A stretch of DNA of 24,494 nucleotides from a virus: positions 1 to 24,494 of IMG/VR virus record IMGVR_UViG_3300043466_000459. One strand, written 5' to 3'. The stretch's first letter is position 1, and each line of letters begins with the position of its first letter. The notes beneath the pieces were generated by a model that did no database searches, was not told the DNA's origin, and saw only the letters and a list, made by a program, of their open reading frames with translations. A program made the position numbers and the translations under genes. Positions 8,942-15,347 of the stretch are shown in pieces.

Positions 8942-9868
8942 ATGGCATCTAATTTATCCATTTCAAGCTCATATGCTGGCGAGTTAGCTCTGCCGTATAT
9001 CAGCGCAGCAGTTTTATCGGGAGATACAATTGCTAACAACTACGTAACCGTTAAGGAAAACGTAAAATTCAAAATGGTACTTAAGACTTTAGCGTCTACA
9101 GGTATCGTTAAGGCTTGGGGTTGTGACTTCGACAACGCAGACACTACTCTTACTTTGGCTGAGCGTGTACTTCAAGTTACTGACCTTAAGGTGAACGTGG
9201 AAGTTTGTAAGGCTCAATTCGCATCGGATTGGGAAGCGGCTCAAACAGGTCGTGGATTCATCAACAATGTTATTCCTGCTAACTTCGCAGACTTCGTTAT
9301 CGCACACCTTTCAGGTAAGGTAGCTGAGAACATTGAATACACTTTGTGGCAAGGTAACTTCGAAGGTTCTTCATTCACTTCTTTCAACGGAATTTTGAAA
9401 GTATTGGACACTGCTAAGAGTGGTACTCCTGATGTTGACTTCGCTAACGCATTCACTGCTGCTAACATCGTATCTTCTTTGACAACTTTAGCTAACGCAT
9501 TACCTGCTACTTTGTTGGGTGACACTACTGTTAAGCTTTACATCAATAGAAAGACTGCTCAACTTTATCGTCAAGCGTTAAGCGCTTTGGGTTACTTGCA
9601 ACAGTTCAACGCTGCTTCTAACTACCCATTGATGTTTGATGGATATGAGATTTATGTTTGCCCAGGTATTCCTGACAACGTAGCTTTATTCGCTAAGGTA
9701 GATAACCTATTCTTTGGTACTGACTTAGTATCTGACTTCAACGAAGTTAAGGTTGTAGATATGAGCGTAACTGATGGATCAGATAACGTGAGAATGGTTA
9801 TGAAGTTTCGCGCAGGTACTCAAGTAGCTATTCCTGCTGAGGCTATCTTAGGATTCATGAATCCCTAA
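8942..9868 (+). CDS. Major capsid protein (probable HK97 fold)
   Basis: 308 residues. The sequence and position fit major capsid proteins of Bacteroidota siphoviruses. The N-terminal part is SNLSISSSYAGELALPYI. A long helix-like segment includes AAQTGRGFINNVIPANFADF, and the E-loop/A-domain-like end contains FDGYEIYVCPGIPDN and FFGTDLVSDFNEVKVVDMSV, closing with a beta-rich GTQVAIPAEAILGF. The protein forms the icosahedral shell. Codon use differs visibly from neighbours: TTC and AAC are favoured over TTT and AAT, as expected of a highly expressed gene. An A-rich leader precedes the ATG. No independent signature fixes the fold, but gene order supports it. Confidence 0.8.
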   Translation: MASNLSISSSYAGELALPYISAAVLSGDTIANNYVTVKENVKFKMVLKTLASTGIVKAWGCDFDNADTTLTLAERVLQVTDLKVNVEVCKAQFASDWEAAQTGRGFINNVIPANFADFVIAHLSGKVAENIEYTLWQGNFEGSSFTSFNGILKVLDTAKSGTPDVDFANAFTAANIVSSLTTLANALPATLLGDTTVKLYINRKTAQLYRQALSALGYLQQFNAASNYPLMFDGYEIYVCPGIPDNVALFAKVDNLFFGTDLVSDFNEVKVVDMSVTDGSDNVRMVMKFRAGTQVAIPAEAILGFMNP

Positions 9869-9962
9869 TTAATACTCCTTTGTTAAAAGAGTGGGTAAGC
9901 TAAGAGCTGCCCATTCTTTGCAAAGAATATTTCATAATAATAAAAAAAAATTACACACAGAT
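9869..9962 (+). promoter_or_regulatory. Capsid-tail tube gap with three stem-loops and a perfect 16-bp palindrome
   Basis: Three adjacent hairpins are visible. ACTCCTTT/AAAAGAGT lies at 9874-9892 (one mismatch). TGGGTAAGCT/AGCTGCCCA lies at 9892-9913 (small bulge). The perfect palindrome ATTCTTTGCAAAGAAT lies at 9913-9928. An A-rich leader with a 9-A run precedes the next ATG. No T-run follows the hairpins, so this is not a standard terminator. It could modulate readthrough or protect mRNA ends. Confidence 0.45.
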
Positions 9963-10505
9963 ATGAGCTGTCTAACTACCGCTGGATTCCAGATCAACTG
10001 CCGCGAAGCGATCGGGGGGATTAAAGCAATCTACCTTGGCGCCTATGATACATTTGCTAATTCAGCTGCTATCACCGATAACGAAGTTACGGCTTTAGCA
10101 ACTGGTAGCATTTACGAATTTTTATTACCTAAGCATACAGGATCATTCACCGAAGAGGCTGCTATCAGCGTTGAGAATGGCACTGTATTCTACACTCAAA
10201 CTGTTGTAGCTATGTTTCATGGCATGACAGCTGAGCGTGCACTACAACTTCAGAACATTGCTAAAGGCCGTAACGTACTTTGGGTATTGGATAACAATGA
10301 TAACCTTTGGATGTGTGGCTATAAGGATGGAGTGCAAATCACTGCATTTACTACAGCTACAGGAACAGCTAAAGGAGATATGTCAGGATTTACAGTTACA
10401 TTCACAGGAGAGGAGAAAGATAAAGCTTACTACCTTACTGTTAGTGATACTACTGACGTATGGGATGACTACTCTACAATTACTGTAGTACAAGGTTCAC
10501 TATAA
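9963..10505 (+). CDS. Probable tail tube (major tail) protein
   Basis: The ATG at 9963 (MSCLTTAGFQINCREAIGGI) gives 180 residues. An upstream in-frame GTG at 9891 would force the hairpin region to be coding and is rejected. The protein is beta-rich with FLLPKHTGSFTEEAAISVENG and a QTVVAMFHGMTAERALQLQNIAKGR helix, followed by VLWVLDNNDNLWMCGYKDG. This is a strand-helix-strand arrangement I associate with tail tube proteins of Bacteroidota phages. It would polymerise around the tape measure. Its location right after the capsid gene, with the portal further downstream, is unusual. A head decoration protein is the alternative. Confidence 0.55.
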   Translation: MSCLTTAGFQINCREAIGGIKAIYLGAYDTFANSAAITDNEVTALATGSIYEFLLPKHTGSFTEEAAISVENGTVFYTQTVVAMFHGMTAERALQLQNIAKGRNVLWVLDNNDNLWMCGYKDGVQITAFTTATGTAKGDMSGFTVTFTGEEKDKAYYLTVSDTTDVWDDYSTITVVQGSL

Positions 10506-10506
10506 G

Positions 10507-10514
10507 TAAATTTG
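10507..10514 (+). promoter_or_regulatory. Candidate Bacteroidota -7 box before the portal gene pair
   Basis: TAAATTTG matches TAnnTTTG exactly and lies in the short gap between the tail tube stop and the ATG at 10530. No clear TTG/TTTG -33 box lies 17-23 bases upstream, so it is weak or a chance match. If active, the leader would be only about 8-10 bases. Confidence 0.3.
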
Positions 10515-10529
10515 TGCTATATTTAAAGC

Positions 10530-10940
10530 ATGATTTACTTACTCAAAAATACAGCAGCACAGCTCCTCTACCTTACACTAAAGGAAGGGGAGCTTTTGCT
10601 TGCTAATCCATACACTCATTACCTGCTTGAACTAACTAACGAGCAGACACTTCAAAAGCTTTACGCTATTCCTACTAAGATAGCAGAGAATGATAGGTAC
10701 ACTACCATTCAGATTGGCACAAATGCCAACACACCAACAGCTGCAAGCCTACTAATTAACTACCCAGCTCGATTCAGCTACGTAGTTTATGGCCAAAATA
10801 GCAGCACTAACTTAGATCCTACCAACGCGGCAGTAGAGGGGATAATAGAGAAGGGGTATTTAATCGTTGAAGATATTACTACTCCCCGATTTACTGAGCC
10901 GAATTTAACAATAGATAACGATATAGCCTACAATGGATAA
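10530..10940 (+). CDS. Unknown structural-region protein
   Basis: 136 residues, beginning MIYLLKNTAAQLLYLTLKEG, with alternating hydrophobic strands (LLANPYTHYLLELTN, RFSYVVYGQNSS) and a late GIIEKGYLIVED motif. I recognise this pattern as common among unnamed proteins in head gene clusters of Bacteroidota phages but know no function. It overlaps the portal start by 8 bases, which suggests coupling. A head-associated or connector role is possible from location only. Confidence 0.6.
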   Translation: MIYLLKNTAAQLLYLTLKEGELLLANPYTHYLLELTNEQTLQKLYAIPTKIAENDRYTTIQIGTNANTPTAASLLINYPARFSYVVYGQNSSTNLDPTNAAVEGIIEKGYLIVEDITTPRFTEPNLTIDNDIAYNG

Positions 10941-12702
10941 TACAGCACACTCAGCACCAATGTTAGTTAATCTTGGCGCAGCAATGCCTCAGGAAGCTAC
11001 CGAGAAAGAGACTCCTAAAGGATGGGTAACGCTTGGCGAGGCGAATTTATTCAGCAACTATTTGATAGACCTTTACTATGCCTCTCCTGTGCACTCTGCA
11101 TTAACGATGAGCATAGCTTTCATGATAGCAGGGAAGGAAATTAAGAGTAACAATCCTGCTGCTCAAAGAGAGATAGATAGACTTAAATTAAATACTATTC
11201 GTAGACCTATAGCATTGGATGCAAAGATGCAGGGCGGATATTACTTAGAGGTGATTTGGTCAGTAGATAGAAACACTATTGCTAAGATTAATCATCTGCC
11301 ATACGAAAACTGCCGCTTAGCTGTGGCTAATGATGAGGATATTATACCGGGTATTTATTACTCAAAGGATTGGTCAGATACTCGCAAGAAAAAAAACATT
11401 CCTGTATTCATCCCGATGTATAACACTACCACGAAAGCAGATGAGCCTTCGCAAGTGTTATTCGTTGGAGTAATGACACCAGGCAGCGCTTACTATCCTA
11501 AGCCTGATTACTACAGTGCTATTAATTACATTGAAATTACTCGCGACATTAGCGAATTTTATAGAGCATTCTTAAGCAATGGAATGGCACCGAGCTATTT
11601 CTTGCATATGAACAATGGCATTCCTGATCCTGAGGAGCAGATGGCTATTCGCAGAAATTGGGAGACCATGGTAGGTGCTAAGAAAGCAGGTAAGGTAGTA
11701 TTCACATTTAATGAATCAGCTGATAGAGCACCGCGTTTAGACTTAGTGCCAATGTCCGATGCAGATAAGCAGTGGCAAGAATTAAGCGTGCAGTCAAGAG
11801 AGAATATCTTAGCAGCTCACCGCGTAACTTCACCCCTATTATTTGGTATTAGAGATGCAGGTGGATTAGGAAGTAACGCAGATGAAATGAAGCAGGCTTA
11901 CCGAATCTTCAACAGAAACATCATTGAGCCTTACCAACAAATTATAACAGACAGCCTTGAAGAGATATTTAAAGGCATGGGCATTGTTGCTGATTTATAC
12001 ATTGAGTCTAATGATATATTCGGCGAAGAAATCACTACAACAACTGTTGCACAAACTGCAACAACTCAACTAAGCGCTGAAAAAAAAAAGTCTAATTTAG
12101 ATCCACAAGAGAAGCCTCCAATCTTTACCGATGAGGACGAGAATTGGTGGTGTGAATTCTTAGAAGATAAGGGCGAGATTGTAGATGAAGATGAGTGGGA
12201 ATTAATCGAAGCTGAGCCTGTTAATCTTGCATCAGTTAGAAGCTATGCAGATCCTGATAAGCCATCTGAAATGGATAGCGGCCTTTATAAGATTCGCTAC
12301 GCATACTCTAAGAACACAAGCGCTAAAAGCAGAAGGTTTTGTAGACAAATGGCCAACGCTGCACGCGCTGGATTTGTGTATAGATATGAGGATTTGCAAG
12401 CTATGGAGCCTGATACTAATACATTAAATCCAGGCTTAGCACAAAGAGGCAGCACTACCTATTCGGTTTGGTTATACAAGGGAGGAGTCAATTGCAAACA
12501 TGCTTTCGAGCGCAGAGTATATTTCCGCAAAAGAGAGAAGGGAAGATTCATTGCTGATAATGGCTTAGAGTCATCTAATCCAATCTCAGTAGCAAGAGCT
12601 ATTAGAGCAGGCATGCCTTTGAAAGATATAGCTAAAGACTTTGCTACAGCTAACACTCGCCCATTTGATATGCCTGATAATGGCAGAGTTAATCCAATCT
12701 AA
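10933..12702 (+). CDS. Portal protein fused to an extra C-terminal domain
   Basis: 589 residues. Residues about 20-365 look like a phage portal: FSNYLIDLYYASPVHSAL, IRRPIALDAKMQGGYYLEVI, PYENCRLA, PDYYSAINYIEITRDISEF, and SVQSRENILAAHRVTSPLLFG, where the last is the typical late portal helix and loop. The portal ring forms the DNA entry vertex. A Thr-rich linker (about 365-382) and a Lys run lead to an extra 200-residue domain with WWCEFLEDKGE, SRRFCRQMANAARAG and LYKGGVNCKHAFERRVYF. The last segment has a C-x-H pair that could bind metal. HK97-type portals are usually near 400-450 residues, so the tail is an addition. Its function is not recognised. Confidence 0.8.
   Translation: MDNTAHSAPMLVNLGAAMPQEATEKETPKGWVTLGEANLFSNYLIDLYYASPVHSALTMSIAFMIAGKEIKSNNPAAQREIDRLKLNTIRRPIALDAKMQGGYYLEVIWSVDRNTIAKINHLPYENCRLAVANDEDIIPGIYYSKDWSDTRKKKNIPVFIPMYNTTTKADEPSQVLFVGVMTPGSAYYPKPDYYSAINYIEITRDISEFYRAFLSNGMAPSYFLHMNNGIPDPEEQMAIRRNWETMVGAKKAGKVVFTFNESADRAPRLDLVPMSDADKQWQELSVQSRENILAAHRVTSPLLFGIRDAGGLGSNADEMKQAYRIFNRNIIEPYQQIITDSLEEIFKGMGIVADLYIESNDIFGEEITTTTVAQTATTQLSAEKKKSNLDPQEKPPIFTDEDENWWCEFLEDKGEIVDEDEWELIEAEPVNLASVRSYADPDKPSEMDSGLYKIRYAYSKNTSAKSRRFCRQMANAARAGFVYRYEDLQAMEPDTNTLNPGLAQRGSTTYSVWLYKGGVNCKHAFERRVYFRKREKGRFIADNGLESSNPISVARAIRAGMPLKDIAKDFATANTRPFDMPDNGRVNPI
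12080..12095 (+). other. Slippery A10 run with in-phase A_AAA_AAG and immediate off-frame stops
   Basis: Ten A residues (12080-12089) followed by G encode Glu-Lys-Lys-Lys at residues 383-386 of the portal fusion. The heptamer A AAA AAG (12084-12090) is in the phase used for -1 frameshifting. A -1 slip reads GTC then TAA (12093-12095), ending the protein at 387 residues. A +1 slip reads CTA ATT TAG. A 7-bp hairpin (12045-12063) lies 17 bases upstream of the run. Frameshifting itself is not shown. Confidence 0.45.
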
Positions 12703-12719
12703 TTAAACACTAAACAACA

Positions 12720-13292
12720 ATGGCAATAGCACCGGAAATATTATTCATTAACGAGGAATTCTTAAAGAAGTACACTCAGCTTAATGAGGCTGTAGATACT
12801 AACTTAATTAGACCTGCAATGTATCTCGCTCAAGATAAGTACATGACCTTATACCTTGGCACTGATTTAACTAATAAGATTAAATCTGAGATAAGCGCAG
12901 GCACATTAGCTGGAGTGTATGCAACTCTATTAAATGAATACATCGTTAAGCCAACGGCTTGGTGGACAATGGTAGAGCTTTATCCTTTCCTAATGTATAA
13001 GCACGACAATGGTAACTTAGTTACACGTCAATCTGAGAATACTACAGCCATAACTAAAGGTGAGATGGATAGCTTAGTAGAGAAGGCACGTGAGAATGCT
13101 CAGTGGTACACTCAGCGCTTAGTAGATTATTTGTGCGACAATAGCAGCAGCTATCCTGAATACAGCTCTAATAACTTTCCTGATATCCATCCATTGCGCA
13201 AAGTGAACAGGCAGAGCACTGTAGCTTTTAGTGAGGGGAGAAATTATGATAGCGCTTGGAGCAGATTCAACGTGAGAGATTTCACTAACTAA
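12720..13292 (+). CDS. Head-tail connector / adaptor-like protein (DUF6712-like)
   Basis: 190 residues, mainly helical. LFINEEFLKKYTQLNEAVDTNLIRPAMYLAQDK opens the protein, and TNKIKSEISAGTLAGVYATLLNEYIVKPTAWWTM follows, resembling the helical bundle of gp6-like head-tail adaptor proteins after a portal. I recall similar Bacteroidota phage proteins as DUF6712. Position right after the portal supports a connector role. The first ATG follows an A-rich leader (TTAAACACTAAACAACA). The C-terminal tail (YDSAWSRFNVRDFTN) is polar. Confidence 0.6.
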   Translation: MAIAPEILFINEEFLKKYTQLNEAVDTNLIRPAMYLAQDKYMTLYLGTDLTNKIKSEISAGTLAGVYATLLNEYIVKPTAWWTMVELYPFLMYKHDNGNLVTRQSENTTAITKGEMDSLVEKARENAQWYTQRLVDYLCDNSSSYPEYSSNNFPDIHPLRKVNRQSTVAFSEGRNYDSAWSRFNVRDFTN

Positions 13293-13297
13293 TATAC

Positions 13298-13411
13298 ATG
13301 ACAAAGGAAGAAAAAACAAGAAAAGACTATGAGCGAAAGCTTAAAGTCTACTTAAGCAAACGAGATAAAGAACTTAGAAAGCATGAAAGCACCAACAATA
13401 GACGAGCTTAA
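13298..13411 (+). CDS. Small highly charged protein overlapping the lysin gene
   Basis: This 37-residue ORF starts 6 bases after the connector stop and overlaps the lysin start by 29 bases. The sequence is almost entirely Lys, Arg, Glu and Asp (MTKEEKTRKDYERKLKVYLS) and forms an amphipathic helix in projection. It could be a real small protein or a translational coupler that delivers ribosomes to the lysin start. No family is recognised. Confidence 0.4.
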   Translation: MTKEEKTRKDYERKLKVYLSKRDKELRKHESTNNRRA

Positions 13412-13928
13412 GGCTCAATTTACAGAGCTTGGCTACAAATGGCCATCTATTCACATCGTGGGTATCCGCAGCAAAGCTAACGAGCCTAACAAATTTGACG
13501 ATCTAATAGGCTTGGTGCAGGGTAATGAGGTCAAGTGGTACACTGGCACAACTAATCCAGGTACTTTTTGGCTTAATAATCCCATGAATAAGTTAGGCAC
13601 AGCAGTTTTAAAGCCAGGGCAATACGTAGACACATACACAATAGGGCTGCATCAGGGCAAATACAGCGCATTAGTGCAGTCAAAGAAAGTAACTGTATTC
13701 AGAGATGCGGACAAAGATTCAATAGCTGAGGAGCAAGGTAAAGAAGATACAGGCCTATTTGGAATTAACATCCATCGTGCTAATGAATTAACAGAATCTA
13801 AGAACATTGATAAGTGGAGCGCAGGCTGCCAAGTGTTGAACATTCCTAAGCAATACAAAGAGCTAATCCAAGCGTGTATTAAATCAAACAAAAAGGCATT
13901 TACTTACACTCTATTAAAAGAGATATGA
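13383..13928 (+). CDS. L,D-transpeptidase-like lysin (candidate endolysin)
   Basis: 181 residues without a signal peptide. The C-terminal half contains FGINIHRANE (His131) and KWSAGCQVL (Cys149). The spacing and surroundings resemble the L,D-transpeptidase (YkuD) active site H-x(13-17)-[ST]-x-G-C, with Ala replacing the usual second His in S-H-G-C. A hydrophobic beta core (GTAVLKPGQYVDTYTIGLHQG) precedes it. Related phage proteins are annotated as endolysins or peptidoglycan cleaving enzymes. Location directly before holin-like genes and the spanin pair supports lysis. Which peptidoglycan bond is cut cannot be told from sequence. Confidence in the fold is moderate. Confidence 0.65.
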   Translation: MKAPTIDELKAQFTELGYKWPSIHIVGIRSKANEPNKFDDLIGLVQGNEVKWYTGTTNPGTFWLNNPMNKLGTAVLKPGQYVDTYTIGLHQGKYSALVQSKKVTVFRDADKDSIAEEQGKEDTGLFGINIHRANELTESKNIDKWSAGCQVLNIPKQYKELIQACIKSNKKAFTYTLLKEI

Positions 13929-14101
13929 GCAACCATCAGCAACAAGTAGCAGAAGGAGTAACCGGCACTATTAGCAGCATTCTGTTATCAGTGCCAGCAT
14001 GGATGTTAGATGTTGAATTTGCATTAAAAATATTCTGCCTACTATTATCAGCAGCTGCATCCATCTTTACCATCTATAAGATGAATAAGAAGCGCAGATG
14101 A
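13925..14101 (+). CDS. Small membrane protein, candidate holin
   Basis: 58 residues with two hydrophobic stretches, TISSILLSVPAWML (about 15-28) and ALKIFCLLLSAAASIFTIY (about 33-51), and a basic end (KMNKKRR). It starts inside the lysin stop (ATGA) and its own stop overlaps the next start, so it belongs to the lysis cassette. Short two-segment proteins of this kind often act as holins that release lysin. Equally short neighbours leave open which one is the holin. A pinholin or antiholin is an alternative. Confidence 0.5.
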   Translation: MSNHQQQVAEGVTGTISSILLSVPAWMLDVEFALKIFCLLLSAAASIFTIYKMNKKRR

Positions 14102-14337
14102 AATGGCTGAAGAGTGTATTCAGTAACGAGACCGATGCGAGCTCTAAGAGAGTGGCATCTATCTTAGCGTTAGTAGTATGCATTAACTTAAGTTACATAG
14201 GCACATTTACTGAATACAAAACTCCTGAATACATGTTTGATGGCTTATTGATTTTAGCAGGTGGAGGGTTAGGGTTAACAGTTATAGAATCTATCTTTGC
14301 AAATAAAAAGAAATCTAATGACGAAGGATCAAATTAA
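14098..14337 (+). CDS. Two-span membrane protein, candidate holin or antiholin
   Basis: 79 residues. An N-terminal basic segment (MKWLKSVFSNETDASSKRV) is followed by two membrane segments, ASILALVVCINLSYIGTF and MFDGLLILAGGGLGLTVIESIF. The Lys-rich C-terminus (ANKKKSNDEGSN) should face the cytoplasm. The Gly-rich second segment is seen in many small proteins of Bacteroidota phage lysis regions. It overlaps the i-spanin-like gene by 20 bases. Confidence 0.5.
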   Translation: MKWLKSVFSNETDASSKRVASILALVVCINLSYIGTFTEYKTPEYMFDGLLILAGGGLGLTVIESIFANKKKSNDEGSN

Positions 14338-14665
14338 GGGCGCTATTTTTATAGCTGTAGCTATCACCATCTGCATAATTATTCAGAGTTTATACATCAG
14401 AATTAAGCAGGATGAAAAGACTATTGAAGGTTATGAGCGTAGAGCAGATAGAGCTACTCACGTTATTGATAGCTTAGAAGCTACCAATGTGCAGCGCATG
14501 CTTCAGATAGAGGAATTAAATCAGCAGTTAGAAAGAAATAAAGAAAGATATGAAGCAAACATTAGTGCTATTGATTCTCTTGATAGGCATGGGCTGCGCA
14601 GAGCCATGCACTCTCTACTCGCAGAGCTTGCAGGAGAGAGATACCCTGGTCAGTCTAACGACTAA
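14318..14665 (+). CDS. i-spanin-like (Rz-like) inner membrane protein
   Basis: Starting at ATG 14318, the product has 115 residues: a short basic N-terminus, one hydrophobic segment (IFIAVAITICIIIQSLY), then a long charged coiled coil (EKTIEGYERRADRATHV, MLQIEELNQQLERNKERYE). This is the layout of i-spanins, anchored in the inner membrane with a periplasmic coiled coil. An upstream TTG start at 14297 is less likely. Its 3' third overlaps the next lipoprotein gene in another frame, as Rz/Rz1 pairs often do. The overlap is 116 bases. Confidence 0.6.
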   Translation: MTKDQIKGAIFIAVAITICIIIQSLYIRIKQDEKTIEGYERRADRATHVIDSLEATNVQRMLQIEELNQQLERNKERYEANISAIDSLDRHGLRRAMHSLLAELAGERYPGQSND

Positions 14666-14948
14666 GGAAGTAAGAGCATTACTTAAATTAAAGGCTGAGA
14701 GAGATTATCTTAAGACTCAGTTCATAACGCTATCTAAATCGGATAGCATTTCAGCTATTGTTATTAAGGATCAGCAGAAGTCTATAGACGCATGGGCGCT
14801 CACCAACGAAAAGACTTCTCAGCAGTTAGTTAAATCTCAGGAAGATTTATACAAAGAAGCTGCACGTAAAGAATCTTGGCGCAGTGCAGCGCTTATAGGT
14901 ATTCCCATCTCATTCGTGGGGGGTATTATCTTCACTCTACTTTTCTAA
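14550..14948 (+). CDS. Lipoprotein with C-terminal membrane segment: u-spanin-like
   Basis: 132 residues. The N-terminus has a signal-peptide-like core and a lipobox-like Cys (MKQTLVLLILLIGMGC, Cys16). The residue at -3 is Gly rather than the usual Leu/Val/Ile, so the lipobox is weaker than ideal. The middle (about 40-105) is helical and charged (ALLKLKAERDYLKTQF). The last 20 residues are hydrophobic (ALIGIPISFVGGIIFTLLF) and run to the end. N-terminal lipid plus C-terminal membrane segment is the signature of unimolecular spanins such as T1 gp11, which bridge outer and inner membranes and fuse them at lysis. The gene begins inside the i-spanin-like gene, as o-spanins do. It could be an o-spanin with an unusual tail. 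Confidence 0.6.
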   Translation: MKQTLVLLILLIGMGCAEPCTLYSQSLQERDTLVSLTTKEVRALLKLKAERDYLKTQFITLSKSDSISAIVIKDQQKSIDAWALTNEKTSQQLVKSQEDLYKEAARKESWRSAALIGIPISFVGGIIFTLLF

Positions 14949-14950
14949 AC

Positions 14951-14975
14951 TAACAAATCTTTGTTAATAACTTTG
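14951..14975 (+). promoter_or_regulatory. Perfect inverted repeat followed by candidate -7 box
   Basis: TAACAAA-tc-TTTGTTA (14951-14966) is a perfect inverted repeat directly upstream of TAACTTTG (14968-14975), which matches TAnnTTTG. No clear -33 box is present at normal distance. The repeat lies where a -33 region would be, so it could be an operator. Confidence 0.4.
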
Positions 14976-14995
14976 CTAACTTTAGTAAGGTTTCT

Positions 14996-15026
14996 TTTGC
15001 TTTTCTAAAATATCGTAGTACATTTG
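14996..15026 (+). promoter_or_regulatory. Strong Bacteroidota-type promoter of the early/replication unit
   Basis: TTTG (14996-14999), 19 bases, then TACATTTG (15019-15026) match both the -33 and -7 consensus of Bacteroidota promoters at proper spacing. Transcription would start near 15032, about 17 bases before the ATG at 15049. It probably drives the 15049-20100 genes, which end at the terminator near 20150. Confidence 0.65.
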
Positions 15027-15048
15027 CTAAAATTAAATCAATAAGCAA

Positions 15049-15162
15049 ATGAAAAAAGCACTACTCTTCTTAGCCATGCTAATAGCAGGCCTACTCATCG
15101 GAGGTTCATTCGATGCAGACACAGCTAAATTAGAATCACAACCAAATCACATATCTAAATAA
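15049..15162 (+). CDS. Small secreted or membrane peptide, first gene of early unit
   Basis: 37 residues: a Lys-Lys start and a strongly hydrophobic stretch (ALLFLAMLIAGLLIGGSF), then a short polar tail (DADTAKLESQPNHISK). It may be a signal-anchored or secreted peptide. It is the first gene after the TACATTTG promoter. No family is recognised. Superinfection exclusion proteins are sometimes of this form, but nothing specific supports that. Confidence 0.5.
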   Translation: MKKALLFLAMLIAGLLIGGSFDADTAKLESQPNHISK

Positions 15163-15164
15163 TC

Positions 15165-15347
15165 ATGAAAACACTTTTTGAAATTGTTGAGATAGCGAAG
15201 TACGATGGCACTCGCTACATGTTAAAAATTGATGGTAGCTACTATAAAGCATTCAGCACCTATGAGGAAGCTTTTGCTGAGTTCACATTAGCTACTAACT
15301 TCAGAGAGACTCGCACTGTGTTAGTTAGTAAGGAGGTAGAGTTATGA
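15165..15347 (+). CDS. Small unknown early protein
   Basis: 60 residues with mixed beta/alpha pattern (EIVEIAKYDGTRYMLKIDG, YYKAFSTYEEAFAEFTLA). Translation starts after the AATAATC leader that recurs in this phage. It overlaps the next start by 4 bases. No family is recognised. Position suggests early expression and perhaps host takeover, but that is conjecture. Confidence 0.55.
   Translation: MKTLFEIVEIAKYDGTRYMLKIDGSYYKAFSTYEEAFAEFTLATNFRETRTVLVSKEVEL

Noticed and set aside
9891-9962. GTG-start extension of the tail tube protein by 24 residues
   Set aside because: The stretch holds hairpins and an A-rich leader, and its translation is basic low-complexity unlike the rest; ATG 9963 is preferred.
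10237-10488. Plus-strand 83-residue frame inside the tail tube gene
   Set aside because: Contained in a well-supported gene with no separate start signal or known family.
11389-11397. Eight-A run with in-phase A_AAA_AAC inside the portal
   Set aside because: A slip here would break the portal domain near residue 155, and AAC is a poor bacterial slippery codon. Unlike the A10 run at 12080 it is not at a domain border.
14297-14317. TTG start for the i-spanin-like gene
   Set aside because: ATG 14318 directly follows and leaves a normal short N-terminus before the membrane segment.
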